From positions 868,001 to 932,000 of the forward strand of contig CAVSWC010000003.1 in NCBI GenBank assembly GCA_963731585.1: DNA of 64,000 nucleotides, given 5' to 3'. Source of the stretch: CANKHA01 sp963731585 (lineage in GTDB: Bacteria > Pseudomonadota > Alphaproteobacteria > Rhizobiales > Xanthobacteraceae). A program made the position numbers and the translations under genes. Each line of letters begins with the position of its first letter. Within the stretch, counting starts at the first letter, position 1. Below, in pieces: positions 29,018 through 37,322 of this stretch. The notes below the pieces were generated by a model. The model was not told the origin of the DNA. It was given only the letters and a program-made list of their open reading frames with translations, and did no database searches.

Positions 29018-29033
29018 TTCAAGCTTCGTGCCG
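29018..29033 (-). promoter_or_regulatory. Candidate sigma-54 promoter for glnK-amtB copy 2
   Basis: The minus strand reads CGGCACGAAGCTTGAA: GGCAC-N5-TTGA, the same deviation from TTGC as the box before copy 1 and at a similar distance from the PII start. Confidence 0.4.
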
Positions 29034-29193
29034 GGACCAGCGCCGTGCGCAGTAAGAGCTTGACCAAGCTCGACTTTCGCGCCCTCTCGACAGCCAGTAC
29101 CGGAAGCCCGGGCTGCCCGAACGGCGGCAGTCTGCTTAAGTTATCCGCAGAAAAATACCCGCTTTCGTGCCGCGGCGCTCAGGTGGTGGGCAG

Positions 29194-30060
29194 TCAGTCC
29201 GTCGTCCGACGCAGGCGGACGAGGCCTTCCTGCGCCACGGAGGCGATCAGCCGCCCGTTTTGAGTGAAGATCAGGCCACGGGAAAAACCCCGCCCGCCGC
29301 GCATGTTGGGGCTGTCCTGCGCGTAAAGCAGCCACTCGTCGGCGCGGAAGGGCCGGTGAATCCACAGCGCGTGGTCGAGGCTTGCGGCCATGATCTCCTT
29401 CTCGAACACCGAGTGGCCATGCGGTACCAATGAGGCGTCGAGCAGGGTCATGTCGCTGGCGTAAGCCAGGACGCAGCGGTGGATCGCGGGATTGTCCGGC
29501 AGCTGCCCGGTGGCGCGGATCCACACATTGAAGCGCGCGTCGTCGAATTTTTTCCCGAGATAGCGTTCGAATTCCACCGGCCGCAGCTCGATCGGCCGCT
29601 CGCGCTCGTAATAGCGGCGCACCGGATCCGGCATCATCCGCATGAAGTTTTGTTTGACCTCGGATTCGCTCGGCAGCGCGTCGGGTCCCGGCACCTTCGG
29701 CATCTCGGCCTGATGCTCGAACCCTTCCTCGTCGGAATGAAATGACGCGGCCATGGAAAAAATCGGACGGCCGTGCTGGATCGCGATCACCCGCCGGGTG
29801 GAAAAGCTCTTGCCGTCGCGCAAACGATCGACCTCGTAGACAAGCGGCACTTTCGGATCGCCCGGCAGCAGGAAATAGGCATGCAGCGAATGCGGCGGCC
29901 TGTCGTCCACGGTACGGCAGGCTGCAACCAGCGCCTGGCCGATCACCTGGCCGCCAAATACCCGCTGCCACGTCGTCTCCGGCGAGCGGCCGCGAAACAT
30001 GTTCATTTCGAGCTGTTCAAGATCGAGCAGAGCGAGAAGGTCCTGGACGGCAGAGGACAT
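29194..30060 (-). CDS. tesB: Acyl-CoA thioesterase II (TesB)
   Basis: Double-hotdog thioesterase hydrolysing acyl-CoA. MSSAVQDLLALLDLEQLEMN opens it. Features include GGQVIGQALVAA, HSLHAYFLLPGDP, MAASFHSDEEGFEHQ and the C-terminal hotdog with ASLDHALWIHRPF (catalytic Asp in SLDHALW) and GRGFSRGLIFTQNGRLIASVAQEGL. 288 residues, intact. Divergent from the monooxygenase gene. The longer in-frame N-terminal extension to 30141 has no family support. Confidence 0.93.
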   Translation of the reverse strand: MSSAVQDLLALLDLEQLEMNMFRGRSPETTWQRVFGGQVIGQALVAACRTVDDRPPHSLHAYFLLPGDPKVPLVYEVDRLRDGKSFSTRRVIAIQHGRPIFSMAASFHSDEEGFEHQAEMPKVPGPDALPSESEVKQNFMRMMPDPVRRYYERERPIELRPVEFERYLGKKFDDARFNVWIRATGQLPDNPAIHRCVLAYASDMTLLDASLVPHGHSVFEKEIMAASLDHALWIHRPFRADEWLLYAQDSPNMRGGRGFSRGLIFTQNGRLIASVAQEGLVRLRRTTD

Positions 30061-30131
30061 GAACGGCTCGTGTTGCAATGTCATACCCGTTGGCGGGCAT
30101 GACAATGCTATAGTGGGGGTAGGAGGAAGTC

Positions 30132-31452
30132 TTGCCGTCATTGCCCGCCAGCAAACCGCAAATCGACGTTCTGATCGGGGGCGGCGGCTTCGCCGGCCTC
30201 GCGCTCGGCATCGCTTTGCGCCAGGCGTTGGGCGAAAACTTTGCGGTGACGATTGCCGATCCGGCTTTTGCGCGCGGCCACGCGGCCGACACCCGCGCTT
30301 CCGCTATTGCCGCTGCGGCGCGACGGCTGTTTCAGACCATCGGCGTATGGGATCAGGTGGCGGACGAAGCGCAGCCGATCCTCGACATGGTGGTGACCGA
30401 CAGCCGGCTGGAGGATGCCGTGCGGCCGGCGTTTCTCTCCTTCGGCGGCGAGGTCGCGCAGGACGAGCCTTTCGCCCATATGATCGAGAATGGCCCGTTG
30501 ATGCGCGCGCTGATGGACAAGGCGCGGGAAACCGGCGTCGACTTGCGGGCCGCGCGCGTGACGGACTTCTTTTCATTGAAAAGGGGAGTCGCTCGCGCCG
30601 TGGACAACGCGACGCAGCCGCCAACCCTCCCCCTTTCAGGGGAGGGAGCACGCGGGGCCGTCGCATCGGATCGATGTCACGCTTTCCGACGGCGCGGGTG
30701 TTTCGGCGCGCCTGCTGGTTGGCGCCGACGGAGCGCGCTCGGCGATCCGCGAGCATGCCGGCATCACCACCCATGGGTGGGACTATGGACAATCCGGTAT
30801 CGTCACGACGGTGGCGCATGAGCGCGATCACCACGGCCGCGCCGAAGAGCATTTCCTTCCCGCCGGGCCTTTCGCGATCCTGCCGCTGAAGGGGCGCCGG
30901 TCGTCGCTGGTCTGGACGGAAGAGACACGCGAGGCCGAGCGCATCGTCGCGCTCAACGATGAGGAATTTCACGCCGCGCTGGAACGGCGCTTCGGTCTGC
31001 ATCTCGGCGAGATCAAAGCGGAAGGCCCGCGCCGCGCTTTTCCGCTCGGGCTGGCGGTCGCGCGCTCGTTCATTGCCGAGCGGATCGCGCTGGTCGGCGA
31101 TGCCGCCCATGTCATCCATCCGATTGCCGGGCAGGGCTTGAACATGGGTTTGAAGGATATCGCGGCGCTGGCGGAGGCGATCGTGGATGCCGCCCGGCTT
31201 GGCCTCGATCCCGGCGGCGCCGGCGTGCTCGATCACTATCAGCGCTGGCGGCGGTTCGACACCATGGCCATGGGGATCGCGACCGACGGCCTCAACCGCC
31301 TGTTCTCCAACCGCTCGGAAATCCTGCGCGCGGTCCGCGACCTCGGCATGGGCCTGGTCGATCGCGCGCCGGCGCTCAAGCAGCTCTTCATCCGTGAAGC
31401 GGCGGGATTGGTCGGCGACGTGCCGCGGCTTTTGCGCGGCGAGGCGCTGTAG
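30132..31452 (+). CDS. UbiH/UbiF-type FAD-dependent monooxygenase (one frameshift)
   Basis: Aromatic-ring hydroxylase family of ubiquinone synthesis. The TTG start at 30132 has AGGAGGAAG just upstream. The FAD-binding GGGGFAGLALGIALRQ follows, then DTRASAIAAAARRLF, GADGARSAIREHAG, and the second FAD motif ALVGDAAHVIHPIAGQGLNMGLKD. One extra base near 30650-30662 shifts the frame. Just before it an 8-bp-stem palindrome (30625-30646) is carried in the coding sequence. Corrected length is about 439 residues. Which ring position it hydroxylates cannot be told. Confidence 0.87.
30625..30646. repeat. Short palindrome inside the UbiH-type gene
   Basis: CCCTCCCC (30625-30632) and GGGGAGGG (30639-30646) with a 6-nt loop. 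It is the same core as in the leuS interruption (11271-11294) and related to the 37244-37264 hairpin. It encodes the unconserved PTLPLSGEGARG stretch. Confidence 0.6.
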
Positions 31453-31487
31453 CATCTTATCCCTTTCCCTCGCCTGCGAGATTGCTT

Positions 31488-32111
31488 CTACGTCATCGGT
31501 ATCGCCGCGACGTGATCCTGGAACGCCTTGCGGGCCACAACCGCATCGTACCAGCGCTGCAGATTGCGCAGCGGCAGGTGATCCGGGAACAAATAGAGAT
31601 AGCGATGCGCCATGATCGCGGACGGAATGTCGCCCATGCAGAAGGTGTCGCCGGCGACATAGGGCGTCTTCGCCAGGTGCATGTCGAGGATCGCCATCAC
31701 TTCATTGTAGCGCGCCCGGCCCGCCGCGATGGCGGCGTGGTCGCGTTTGTCTTCGGGCGTGCGGATCAGCCCCCAGAAAGTCGTGACCATCGGCGCGTTC
31801 ACGGCGGTCTGCTGCCAGTCCATCCATTGATCGGCGCGCGCGCGCATGGCGGGATCGGTTGGCGCCAGCCGTCCGGCGCCGTATTTTGCCGCGATGTAGC
31901 GCACGATGGCGTTGGATTCCCACAGCACGACGTCGCCGTCTTGCATCGCCGGCACCAGCCCATTGGGGTTGAGCGCGAGAAATGACGGCTCGCGATTGCC
32001 GCCGAAGGCGCCGCCGAGCTCGGTGTGTTCATGCGCGACGCCGGTTTCGCCCACCGCCCACATGACCTTCTGCACGTTGGACGAGTTCTTGCGGCCCCAG
32101 ATTTTCAGCAT
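31488..32111 (-). CDS. Glutathione S-transferase family protein
   Basis: 207 residues. The thioredoxin-like N-terminal domain begins MLKIWGRKNSSNVQKVMWAV, with the active-site Ser region SSNVQK, NPNGLVPAMQDGD (cis-Pro) and VLWESNAIVRYIAAKYG (the glutathione gamma-Glu contact ES). The C-terminal helical domain contains GDTFCMGDIPSAIMAHRYL. Intact. The substrate is unknown. Confidence 0.9.
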   Translation of the reverse strand: MLKIWGRKNSSNVQKVMWAVGETGVAHEHTELGGAFGGNREPSFLALNPNGLVPAMQDGDVVLWESNAIVRYIAAKYGAGRLAPTDPAMRARADQWMDWQQTAVNAPMVTTFWGLIRTPEDKRDHAAIAAGRARYNEVMAILDMHLAKTPYVAGDTFCMGDIPSAIMAHRYLYLFPDHLPLRNLQRWYDAVVARKAFQDHVAAIPMT

Positions 32112-32251
32112 CGTACGCCCGCTTATTGCCGTGTGGATTGCGTCAAAAGTGTCGCATCCCTGTCATGGCTGGAAGTTCCAATGCGCGCGGGTAAGGATCC
32201 CCGTCCCTGGCCCCGCCTTGTAAGACCCCGGTTTGCCCGGGGCCTTTTTTT
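32112..32251 (+). ncRNA. Candidate small RNA ending in an orphan terminator
   Basis: The ~140-bp gap between the GST and Trm112 genes (both minus strand) ends in a strong plus-strand terminator with no plus-strand gene upstream of it for 650 bp. An internal GCGCGGGTAAGGATCCCCGTCCC segment can fold. The transcript start is unknown, and the call rests only on the orphan terminator. Confidence 0.3.
32224..32251 (+). terminator. Orphan rho-independent terminator
   Basis: GACCCCGG-TTTGC-CCGGGGCC followed by TTTTTTT. It is oriented for plus-strand transcripts, although the flanking genes run on the minus strand. Confidence 0.75.
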
Positions 32252-32258
32252 CATGGCG

Positions 32259-32462
32259 TCAGCCTTCCAGCTTGCGCGCTTCTTCCGGCAACATGATCGG
32301 GATGCCGTCACGGATCGGATAGGCCAGCTTGGCCGCGCGGGAAATCAGCTCCTGCTTTTCCGCGTCATATTCCAGCGTGGTCTTGGTCAGCGGGCAGACC
32401 AAAATCTCCAAGAGCTTTGGGTCAATGCCGCCCAGCGGTCGGTCGGGCGCAGGCGTGTTCAT
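32259..32462 (-). CDS. Trm112 family protein
   Basis: 67 residues: DPKLLEILVCPLTKTTLEYD, then QELISRAAKLAYPIRDGIPIMLPEEAR. This is the compact Trm112/YcaR fold. Eukaryotic Trm112 activates methyltransferases. The bacterial role is not established. It is next to the Lon-N protein (13 bp), probably in one operon. Confidence 0.88.
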   Translation of the reverse strand: MNTPAPDRPLGGIDPKLLEILVCPLTKTTLEYDAEKQELISRAAKLAYPIRDGIPIMLPEEARKLEG

Positions 32463-32475
32463 GACTTCCCTCTCG

Positions 32476-33150
32476 CTATTGCAATGGAGTTTCGTCTGAC
32501 GATGTGGTTTTGGCCAGCTCGATCTCGGTGAGCGCCACCAGCACTTCGGCGCGGGTCTTGAGGTCCGGCGCCTCGAGCAGCGCCTGCTTCTCCGCCGCCC
32601 CGTAGGGCGACATCATCGCCAGCGCATTGACCAGCGCTTCGTTGGGCGCCTTTTCGATGCCTTCCCAGTCGGCCTTCAGATTGTTTTCTTTTAAGAATGC
32701 CGTCAGCGCCTTGAGCAGTCGTTCGCGGTCGACCTCGTCCTCGCCCTTGCGCGGGATGAAGTCGTCGGTGAAGGGCTCGTAGGAGACCTTGCAGCGCCGG
32801 TAAAGGGTTTCGCCGGCCACTTCTTCCCGCACGCGGAAGCGCGCGACGCCGGTGAGTTGCAGCACGTAACGGCCGTCGCCGGTTTCGGCAAGCTGCGTGA
32901 TGCGGCCGGCGCAGCCGATCGTGTAAAGATGCGGCCTCTCCTCGTTCACCGTATGCGCCTCGTCCGGCTGGATCATGCCGATCAGCCGGTGACCGTCGCG
33001 CAGCGAGTCATCGACCATGGAGAGATAGCGCGGCTCGAAGATATTGAGCGGCAGCTGGCCGCGCGGCAGCAGCAGCGCGCCGGGCAGCGGGAAGACCGGG
33101 ATGACCTCGGGAAGATCCTTGGGTCCGCGATAGTCTGCGTTCATCGGCAT
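32476..33150 (-). CDS. LON peptidase substrate-binding domain protein
   Basis: 224 residues from MPMNADYRGPKDLPEVIPVF (33150). It is a stand-alone Lon N-terminal domain: PVFPLPGALLLPRGQLPLNIFEPRYLSMV, GCAGRITQLAETGDGRYVL and LTGVARFRV, with no ATPase or protease part. Cellular role unproven. The conserved CnoX-LonN-Trm112 order in alphaproteobacteria suggests a proteostasis link. Confidence 0.9.
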   Translation of the reverse strand: MPMNADYRGPKDLPEVIPVFPLPGALLLPRGQLPLNIFEPRYLSMVDDSLRDGHRLIGMIQPDEAHTVNEERPHLYTIGCAGRITQLAETGDGRYVLQLTGVARFRVREEVAGETLYRRCKVSYEPFTDDFIPRKGEDEVDRERLLKALTAFLKENNLKADWEGIEKAPNEALVNALAMMSPYGAAEKQALLEAPDLKTRAEVLVALTEIELAKTTSSDETPLQ

Positions 33151-33173
33151 CGCATTCGCTCCGCCGTTACTGC

Positions 33174-34079
33174 TTAGGAGAACAAGACCGACGACAGCTT
33201 CTTGCGGCCTTCCACGGCTGCCGGATCGGCAAATCCCCAGGCATCGAAGAATTGCACAAGCTGCTTGCGCGCGGCATCGTCGTTCCATTTGCGGTCGCGC
33301 CGCACGATCGTCAGCAGATGCTCGGCCGCTTCTTCCCGCCTGCCTTTCGCATTCAGAGCGACCGCCAGATCGAAACGCGCCTGATGATCGGCCGGATTTG
33401 CGGCGATCTTCTGTTCGAGCTCGCCAACGGGGCCGACCGCCTTGGCCTGTTCGGCCAATTCCAACGCTGCGCGCGCCGTGGCCACCGCGGAATCATTTTG
33501 CTTGGCTGGCGGGATCAGCGCCAGCGTCTGCTTGGCCTGCTCGAGTTCCCCCGCTTTCACATAGGCGCGCACCATTCCGGCAAACGCTGAGACATTCTCC
33601 GGCTCGGCCGCCGCGATCTCTGCAAAGATGCCGGCCGCCGTGGCGGCATCGCCATGCGCCAATACTTCTTCGGCAGTCTTCAAGGCCTCGGCGCTGTCGT
33701 CGGCTTCGATCGGCTCTTTCAGCAAACGCTTGATGAAGTCCGCGACCTGGCTTTCCGGCAACGCGCCCATGAAGCCGTCGACCGGCTGACCGTTGGAGAA
33801 GGCGAACACCGCGGGAATCGACTGGATTCCCATCTGCCCGGGGATCGCCGGGTGCTCGTCGATATTCATCTTGACGAGCTTCACCTTGCCCTTGGCGGCG
33901 CGCACCACCTTTTCGAGGATTGGCGTGAGCTGCTTGCAGGGCCCGCACCAGGGCGCCCAGAAGTCCACCAGCACCGGCTGCTGCTTGGATGCTTCTATGA
34001 CGTCTTTGACGAAACTTTGCGTGGTCGTCTCCGTGACCAGCGCGTCGGCCGTCATCGTCGTCTCGCCAATCTGCACCAT
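33174..34079 (-). CDS. Thioredoxin-TPR co-chaperone (CnoX/YbbN-like)
   Basis: 301 residues. The thioredoxin domain has VLVDFWAPWCGPCKQLTPILE (Cys 45 and Cys 48, an active CGPC motif), and QSIPAVFAFSNGQPVDGFMG carries the cis-Pro. A TPR-like half follows, with AGIFAEIAAAEPENVSAFAGM and ARFDLAVALNAKGRREEAAEHLL. E. coli CnoX lacks the CXXC, so this protein may also be redox active. Intact. Upstream of the Lon-N gene by 23 bp. Confidence 0.9.
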   Translation of the reverse strand: MVQIGETTMTADALVTETTTQSFVKDVIEASKQQPVLVDFWAPWCGPCKQLTPILEKVVRAAKGKVKLVKMNIDEHPAIPGQMGIQSIPAVFAFSNGQPVDGFMGALPESQVADFIKRLLKEPIEADDSAEALKTAEEVLAHGDAATAAGIFAEIAAAEPENVSAFAGMVRAYVKAGELEQAKQTLALIPPAKQNDSAVATARAALELAEQAKAVGPVGELEQKIAANPADHQARFDLAVALNAKGRREEAAEHLLTIVRRDRKWNDDAARKQLVQFFDAWGFADPAAVEGRKKLSSVLFS

Positions 34080-34150
34080 TTGTCCTCACTCGGGCCGCGG
34101 AAATTCACCTGAATAAATGGGTGACCGGCAGCGGGAATGCAATCGGATCG

Positions 34151-34669
34151 TCATTCCGGCAAGGCCGGAGCTTCGCCCGCCACCGCCGTGATCCGGGGGA
34201 AATGTCCGGTCGCCTCCAGGAACTTTATCAGGTCTGCCGAGGCAAGGGTGGTGGTCTTCGTATTCACCAGCGGATGGGCATTCACCAGCTCGTGCGTCAT
34301 CAGGTCGGAATCCAGCACGACCGCCACGCGGCCGGATGTGTCATTGAGCGCGCCGAACGGCGTCACCGCGCCGGGCGCAACGCCCCAGACTTCCTGCAGC
34401 AGATTGGCCGAGCCGAAGGAAAAACGGCCGCTGGCGCCGAGCAGCCGATGCAGGCCCTTCAGGTCGATTTTGGCGTCCTCCAGCGCGACCACGAGAAAAA
34501 GCGCGTCCTTCTTGTCCTTCAGGAACAGGTTTTTGGTATGGCCGCCGGGGATCTGCCCGCGCAGCGCCTGCGATTGCTCCACGGTAAAAAGCGGCGGGTG
34601 GCTGACGGTGGAATGCTGGATTCCAAGCCGGTCGAGATAGGCAAAAAGGTCTTCAGGGCTGGCGGGCAT
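34151..34669 (-). CDS. YbaK/ProXp-type prolyl-tRNA deacylase
   Basis: 172 residues from MPASPEDLFAYLDRLGIQHS. The YbaK fold includes GGHTKNLFLKDKK (catalytic-pocket Lys), LHRLLGASGRFSFGSANLL and GVAPGAVTPFGALNDTSGRVAVVLDSDLM. Relatives clear mischarged Ala-tRNA-Pro or Cys-tRNA-Pro in trans. Which one is not evident here. The frame runs on upstream through the antisense of tRNA-Gly, which is not coding. Confidence 0.87.
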   Translation of the reverse strand: MPASPEDLFAYLDRLGIQHSTVSHPPLFTVEQSQALRGQIPGGHTKNLFLKDKKDALFLVVALEDAKIDLKGLHRLLGASGRFSFGSANLLQEVWGVAPGAVTPFGALNDTSGRVAVVLDSDLMTHELVNAHPLVNTKTTTLASADLIKFLEATGHFPRITAVAGEAPALPE

Positions 34670-34797
34670 GAATTTCTCGGCGGTTGGCAACCTGCCTTTA
34701 CCAACAGGAACGAGCAAGGTTGCAAATCCGCGCCCCTTTTGGCATAGCAGGCCCTGGCGGCCAACGTGACCCACACGGCTGCCGTCGCCAAACGGAT

Positions 34798-34871
<74 letters not shown>

Positions 34872-34893
34872 AATTTGGCCTTAGACTGATCCC

Positions 34894-35668
34894 ATGCGCG
34901 GATCGACGCTCGCTCGAGGCATCGCAGTGGCCACCGTAGCCGCGACCGCGGTCTTTGGGTTCTCCATCCTGGCTGGTATTTCCACCTCTTCGAGTGCGCG
35001 TGAGCAGGACGAGGTCAAGACCTTCAAACTGACGCGGGGCAAACTTCAGATCACGAACTTCGCTGATTTCGAAAAGCCCGCCGTGGTGCGTGTCCGAAAT
35101 CAGGAGTTCGCGGCCGGACGTGAATATACTTCGCTCTATAAGCAGTTTCGTTTGGCAGATCGAGACGTGCTCATCATTTCAAATGATCCGATGGGATCAG
35201 GGGTGTGGCCCAGTTATCGAATTATCGTTGTTCCGTTTAAGGGCGCCGCGCGCGAGGTGGAGCCATCCTGACTTCGATAATCCCGATACCACTTTCGAAG
35301 TGACGCACGAGGGCAATGTCATCAAATTCGATCTCGGCTACGACAACGGGTTCAAGAAGGACGCCGTTCTGACCTCCAAGGGCCTAACGGTTGTGAAAAA
35401 GCGGGTGGCTCGCCCGGCGTACAATCGAAACGAATGCAAATGGATGTACGGCCAAGCCCTCGGCGAGTGTCTCGCCAACATCAGCGGTGACGGATCGTGC
35501 GTAAATATGCATCGCTCAATGTCGACAGAGCGCGGACTTTACCATCTCGAAGAAAATCCAAGATGGGCGGTAGCAAAAGATCGATTTGCGCTCGCGTGCA
35601 AAAAGGCCTGTGAAACGAAAAAACGGCCTGCTCAAGCTGCATTTGCCAAGAGCATATGTGGGCCGTAA
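34894..35668 (+). CDS. Secreted protein of unknown function (one frameshift)
   Basis: I do not recognise a family. MRGSTLARGIAVATVAATAV to SSSAREQDE is a signal peptide. The mature part has LTRGKLQITNFADFEKPAVVRVRN and, after an extra base near 35255-35265, FEVTHEGNVIKFDLGYDNGFKKDAV, NECKWMYGQALGECLANIS and KKACETKKRPAQAAFAKSICGP. Several Cys (CKWMYG, GECL, SCVNM, ACKKAC, SICGP) suggest disulfides. Corrected length ~257 residues. It starts 22 bp after tRNA-Gly, a common site for accessory genes. Confidence 0.6.
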
Positions 35669-35712
35669 AAGGCTTCGCTCGGCTTTTACCAATCCCATAG
35701 AGGTCCCACCGA

Positions 35713-36762
35713 GTGCTTGCAGGTTTTCTCGCGCTTTTGTCGGCGGCCACCTTTGCCTTCAACAATGCGAGCCTGCGGCGCGGCGTGCTCACCGGGTCGG
35801 TGGCGCAGGCGATGGCCATCACGGTGCCGATCGGGGTGCCGCTGTTTTTCATCGCGGCGGTGCTGAGCGGCACGCTCGCGCTGATCACCGATTTCTCCTT
35901 CGACGCCGTGCTGATCCTGTCGGCTTCCGGGGTCGTGCATTTCCTCTGGGGCCGCTACTGCAATTACCGCGCGACGCAGGCGATCGGCAGCAATCTCACC
36001 GCGCCGCTGCAGCAGGTGAACCTCCTCGTCTCGCTTACACTGGCGATGCTGGTGCTCGGCGAGACGCTGACGCCGCTGCGCATTTTGGGCATCGGCTTGG
36101 TGCTGCTGGGCCCTTATTTCGCGCTGCGCTCCGACAAAGAGCCCGACGCGCAAAAGCCGGCGGCCGCAGCTGTCGCCGCAGCCCCCGACAGCGGCGCCGA
36201 GAGCGTGATCAAGCCGCCGCCGTTCAAGCCGAAATATGCCGAAGGGATCATCTTCAGCCTGCTCTCCGCCACCGGCTATGGCTCGAGCCCGGTCCTGATC
36301 CGGCTGGCGCTGGAAGGAAAAGGTATCGGAGCCGCCATTCCGGGCGGGCTGATCGCTTACCTTGCCGCCACCGCCGTGTTGACGCTGTTCCTGATTTTGC
36401 CGGCGAGCCTCAGCCATCTGCGAAGGATGAAGTGGGAATCGGCGAAGTGGTTCACGCTTTCCGGTTTCCTGGTCTGCCTCTCGCAGATGTTCCTCTACAT
36501 GGCCATGGCGATTGCGCCCGTGACCGTGGTCTCGCCCATCAACCGGCTGTCGCTGCTGTTCCGGCTTTATTTCAGCCGGCTGCTCAATCCGCATCATGAG
36601 GTCTTCGGCGGTCAGATGATTTTGGGGACCGTCGTCTCGCTGCTGGGAGCGCTGGCGCTGTCGATCAGCGTGGATGCCGTGGGCGGCCTGCTGCCGGCCT
36701 CGTGGCAGCCGATCCTGCACTGGCAATGGCCCTTAGCGTCCGGCAAAACTTCCGTAATCTAG
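35713..36762 (+). CDS. EamA/DMT-family membrane transporter
   Basis: 349 residues with a GTG start. There are ten predicted membrane segments in two EamA repeats: the first covers LAGFLALLSAATFAFNNASL to PLRILGIGLVLLGPYFAL, the second EGIIFSLLSATGYGSSPVLI to MILGTVVSLLGALALSI. A cytoplasmic Ala/Pro/Lys linker (~40 residues) sits between them. Substrate unknown. Intact. Confidence 0.85.
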   Translation: MLAGFLALLSAATFAFNNASLRRGVLTGSVAQAMAITVPIGVPLFFIAAVLSGTLALITDFSFDAVLILSASGVVHFLWGRYCNYRATQAIGSNLTAPLQQVNLLVSLTLAMLVLGETLTPLRILGIGLVLLGPYFALRSDKEPDAQKPAAAAVAAAPDSGAESVIKPPPFKPKYAEGIIFSLLSATGYGSSPVLIRLALEGKGIGAAIPGGLIAYLAATAVLTLFLILPASLSHLRRMKWESAKWFTLSGFLVCLSQMFLYMAMAIAPVTVVSPINRLSLLFRLYFSRLLNPHHEVFGGQMILGTVVSLLGALALSISVDAVGGLLPASWQPILHWQWPLASGKTSVI

Positions 36763-37091
36763 CCTGTTAACCGGCTTCGGCTTGACCGCTGCCGTGAGGC
36801 ATCCTATCCCATCAGCCGTTCAGGTATGTGCGTAAAGGATCGCCGCCATGACCCGCGGACCTGTGTTTGTCTCCGCCAAGACGCTTGCGGAGGTCCAGTC
36901 GAAGGCCGGCGGCTCGGTGCCTGTGGCGAAAATCTTCTTGCCGAAACTTTCCTCCGCTTTGCCCATCCGGCTGAGCGTGAGCGGCAACGGAAACCGGCGG
37001 ATTGCCGAAGCACGGCCTCGCCGCCCGACCTGATCCTCCCGTCCGAGAGTCTGATCCAGCGATGTGGAATCGAGAGTGCCGCGAACTCCAC
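36763..37091. other. Intergenic DNA between EamA gene and repeat element
   Basis: About 330 bp. A 61-codon plus-strand frame (36848-37033) and an overlapping minus-strand frame ending at 36820 (tail PRVMAAILYAHT) are both open, but neither shows a domain or a clear ribosome-binding site. I leave them uncalled. Confidence 0.4.
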
Positions 37092-37264
37092 TTCACCTCT
37101 CCCACTGAACTCGGGCCTGCCCGAGTTCAGCGATATGAAGCGGCCAAATCGGATAAATCCGACTTGGTGGGGAGAGGTCGCCTCGCGAAGCGAGGCGGGT
37201 GAGGGCGTACAAACTATCGATAGGCCGTAACCCCTCACCCCAACCCTCTCCCTATGGGAGAGGG
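37092..37264. repeat. Composite palindromic repeat downstream of ggt
   Basis: Outer arms ACCTCTCCCACT and GTGGGGAGAGGT enclose GAACTCGGGC/GCCCGAGTTC (37107-37128). This is followed by GCCTCGC/GCGAGGC (37180-37196), the palindrome CTATCGATAG and CCCTCTCCC/GGGAGAGGG (37244-37264). From memory, elements of this 'CACCCCAACCCTCTCCC' type are widespread in Bradyrhizobium relatives. Confidence 0.7.
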
Positions 37265-37322
37265 AGCGCACCGTCACTGCCGCACCATCCGGACATCCGC
37301 TTCAATCTCTATCGATCAAACT

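Noticed and set aside
36848..37033. Small plus-strand gene before the ggt repeat
   Set aside because: No domain, no clear ribosome-binding site, and an equally open frame on the other strand.
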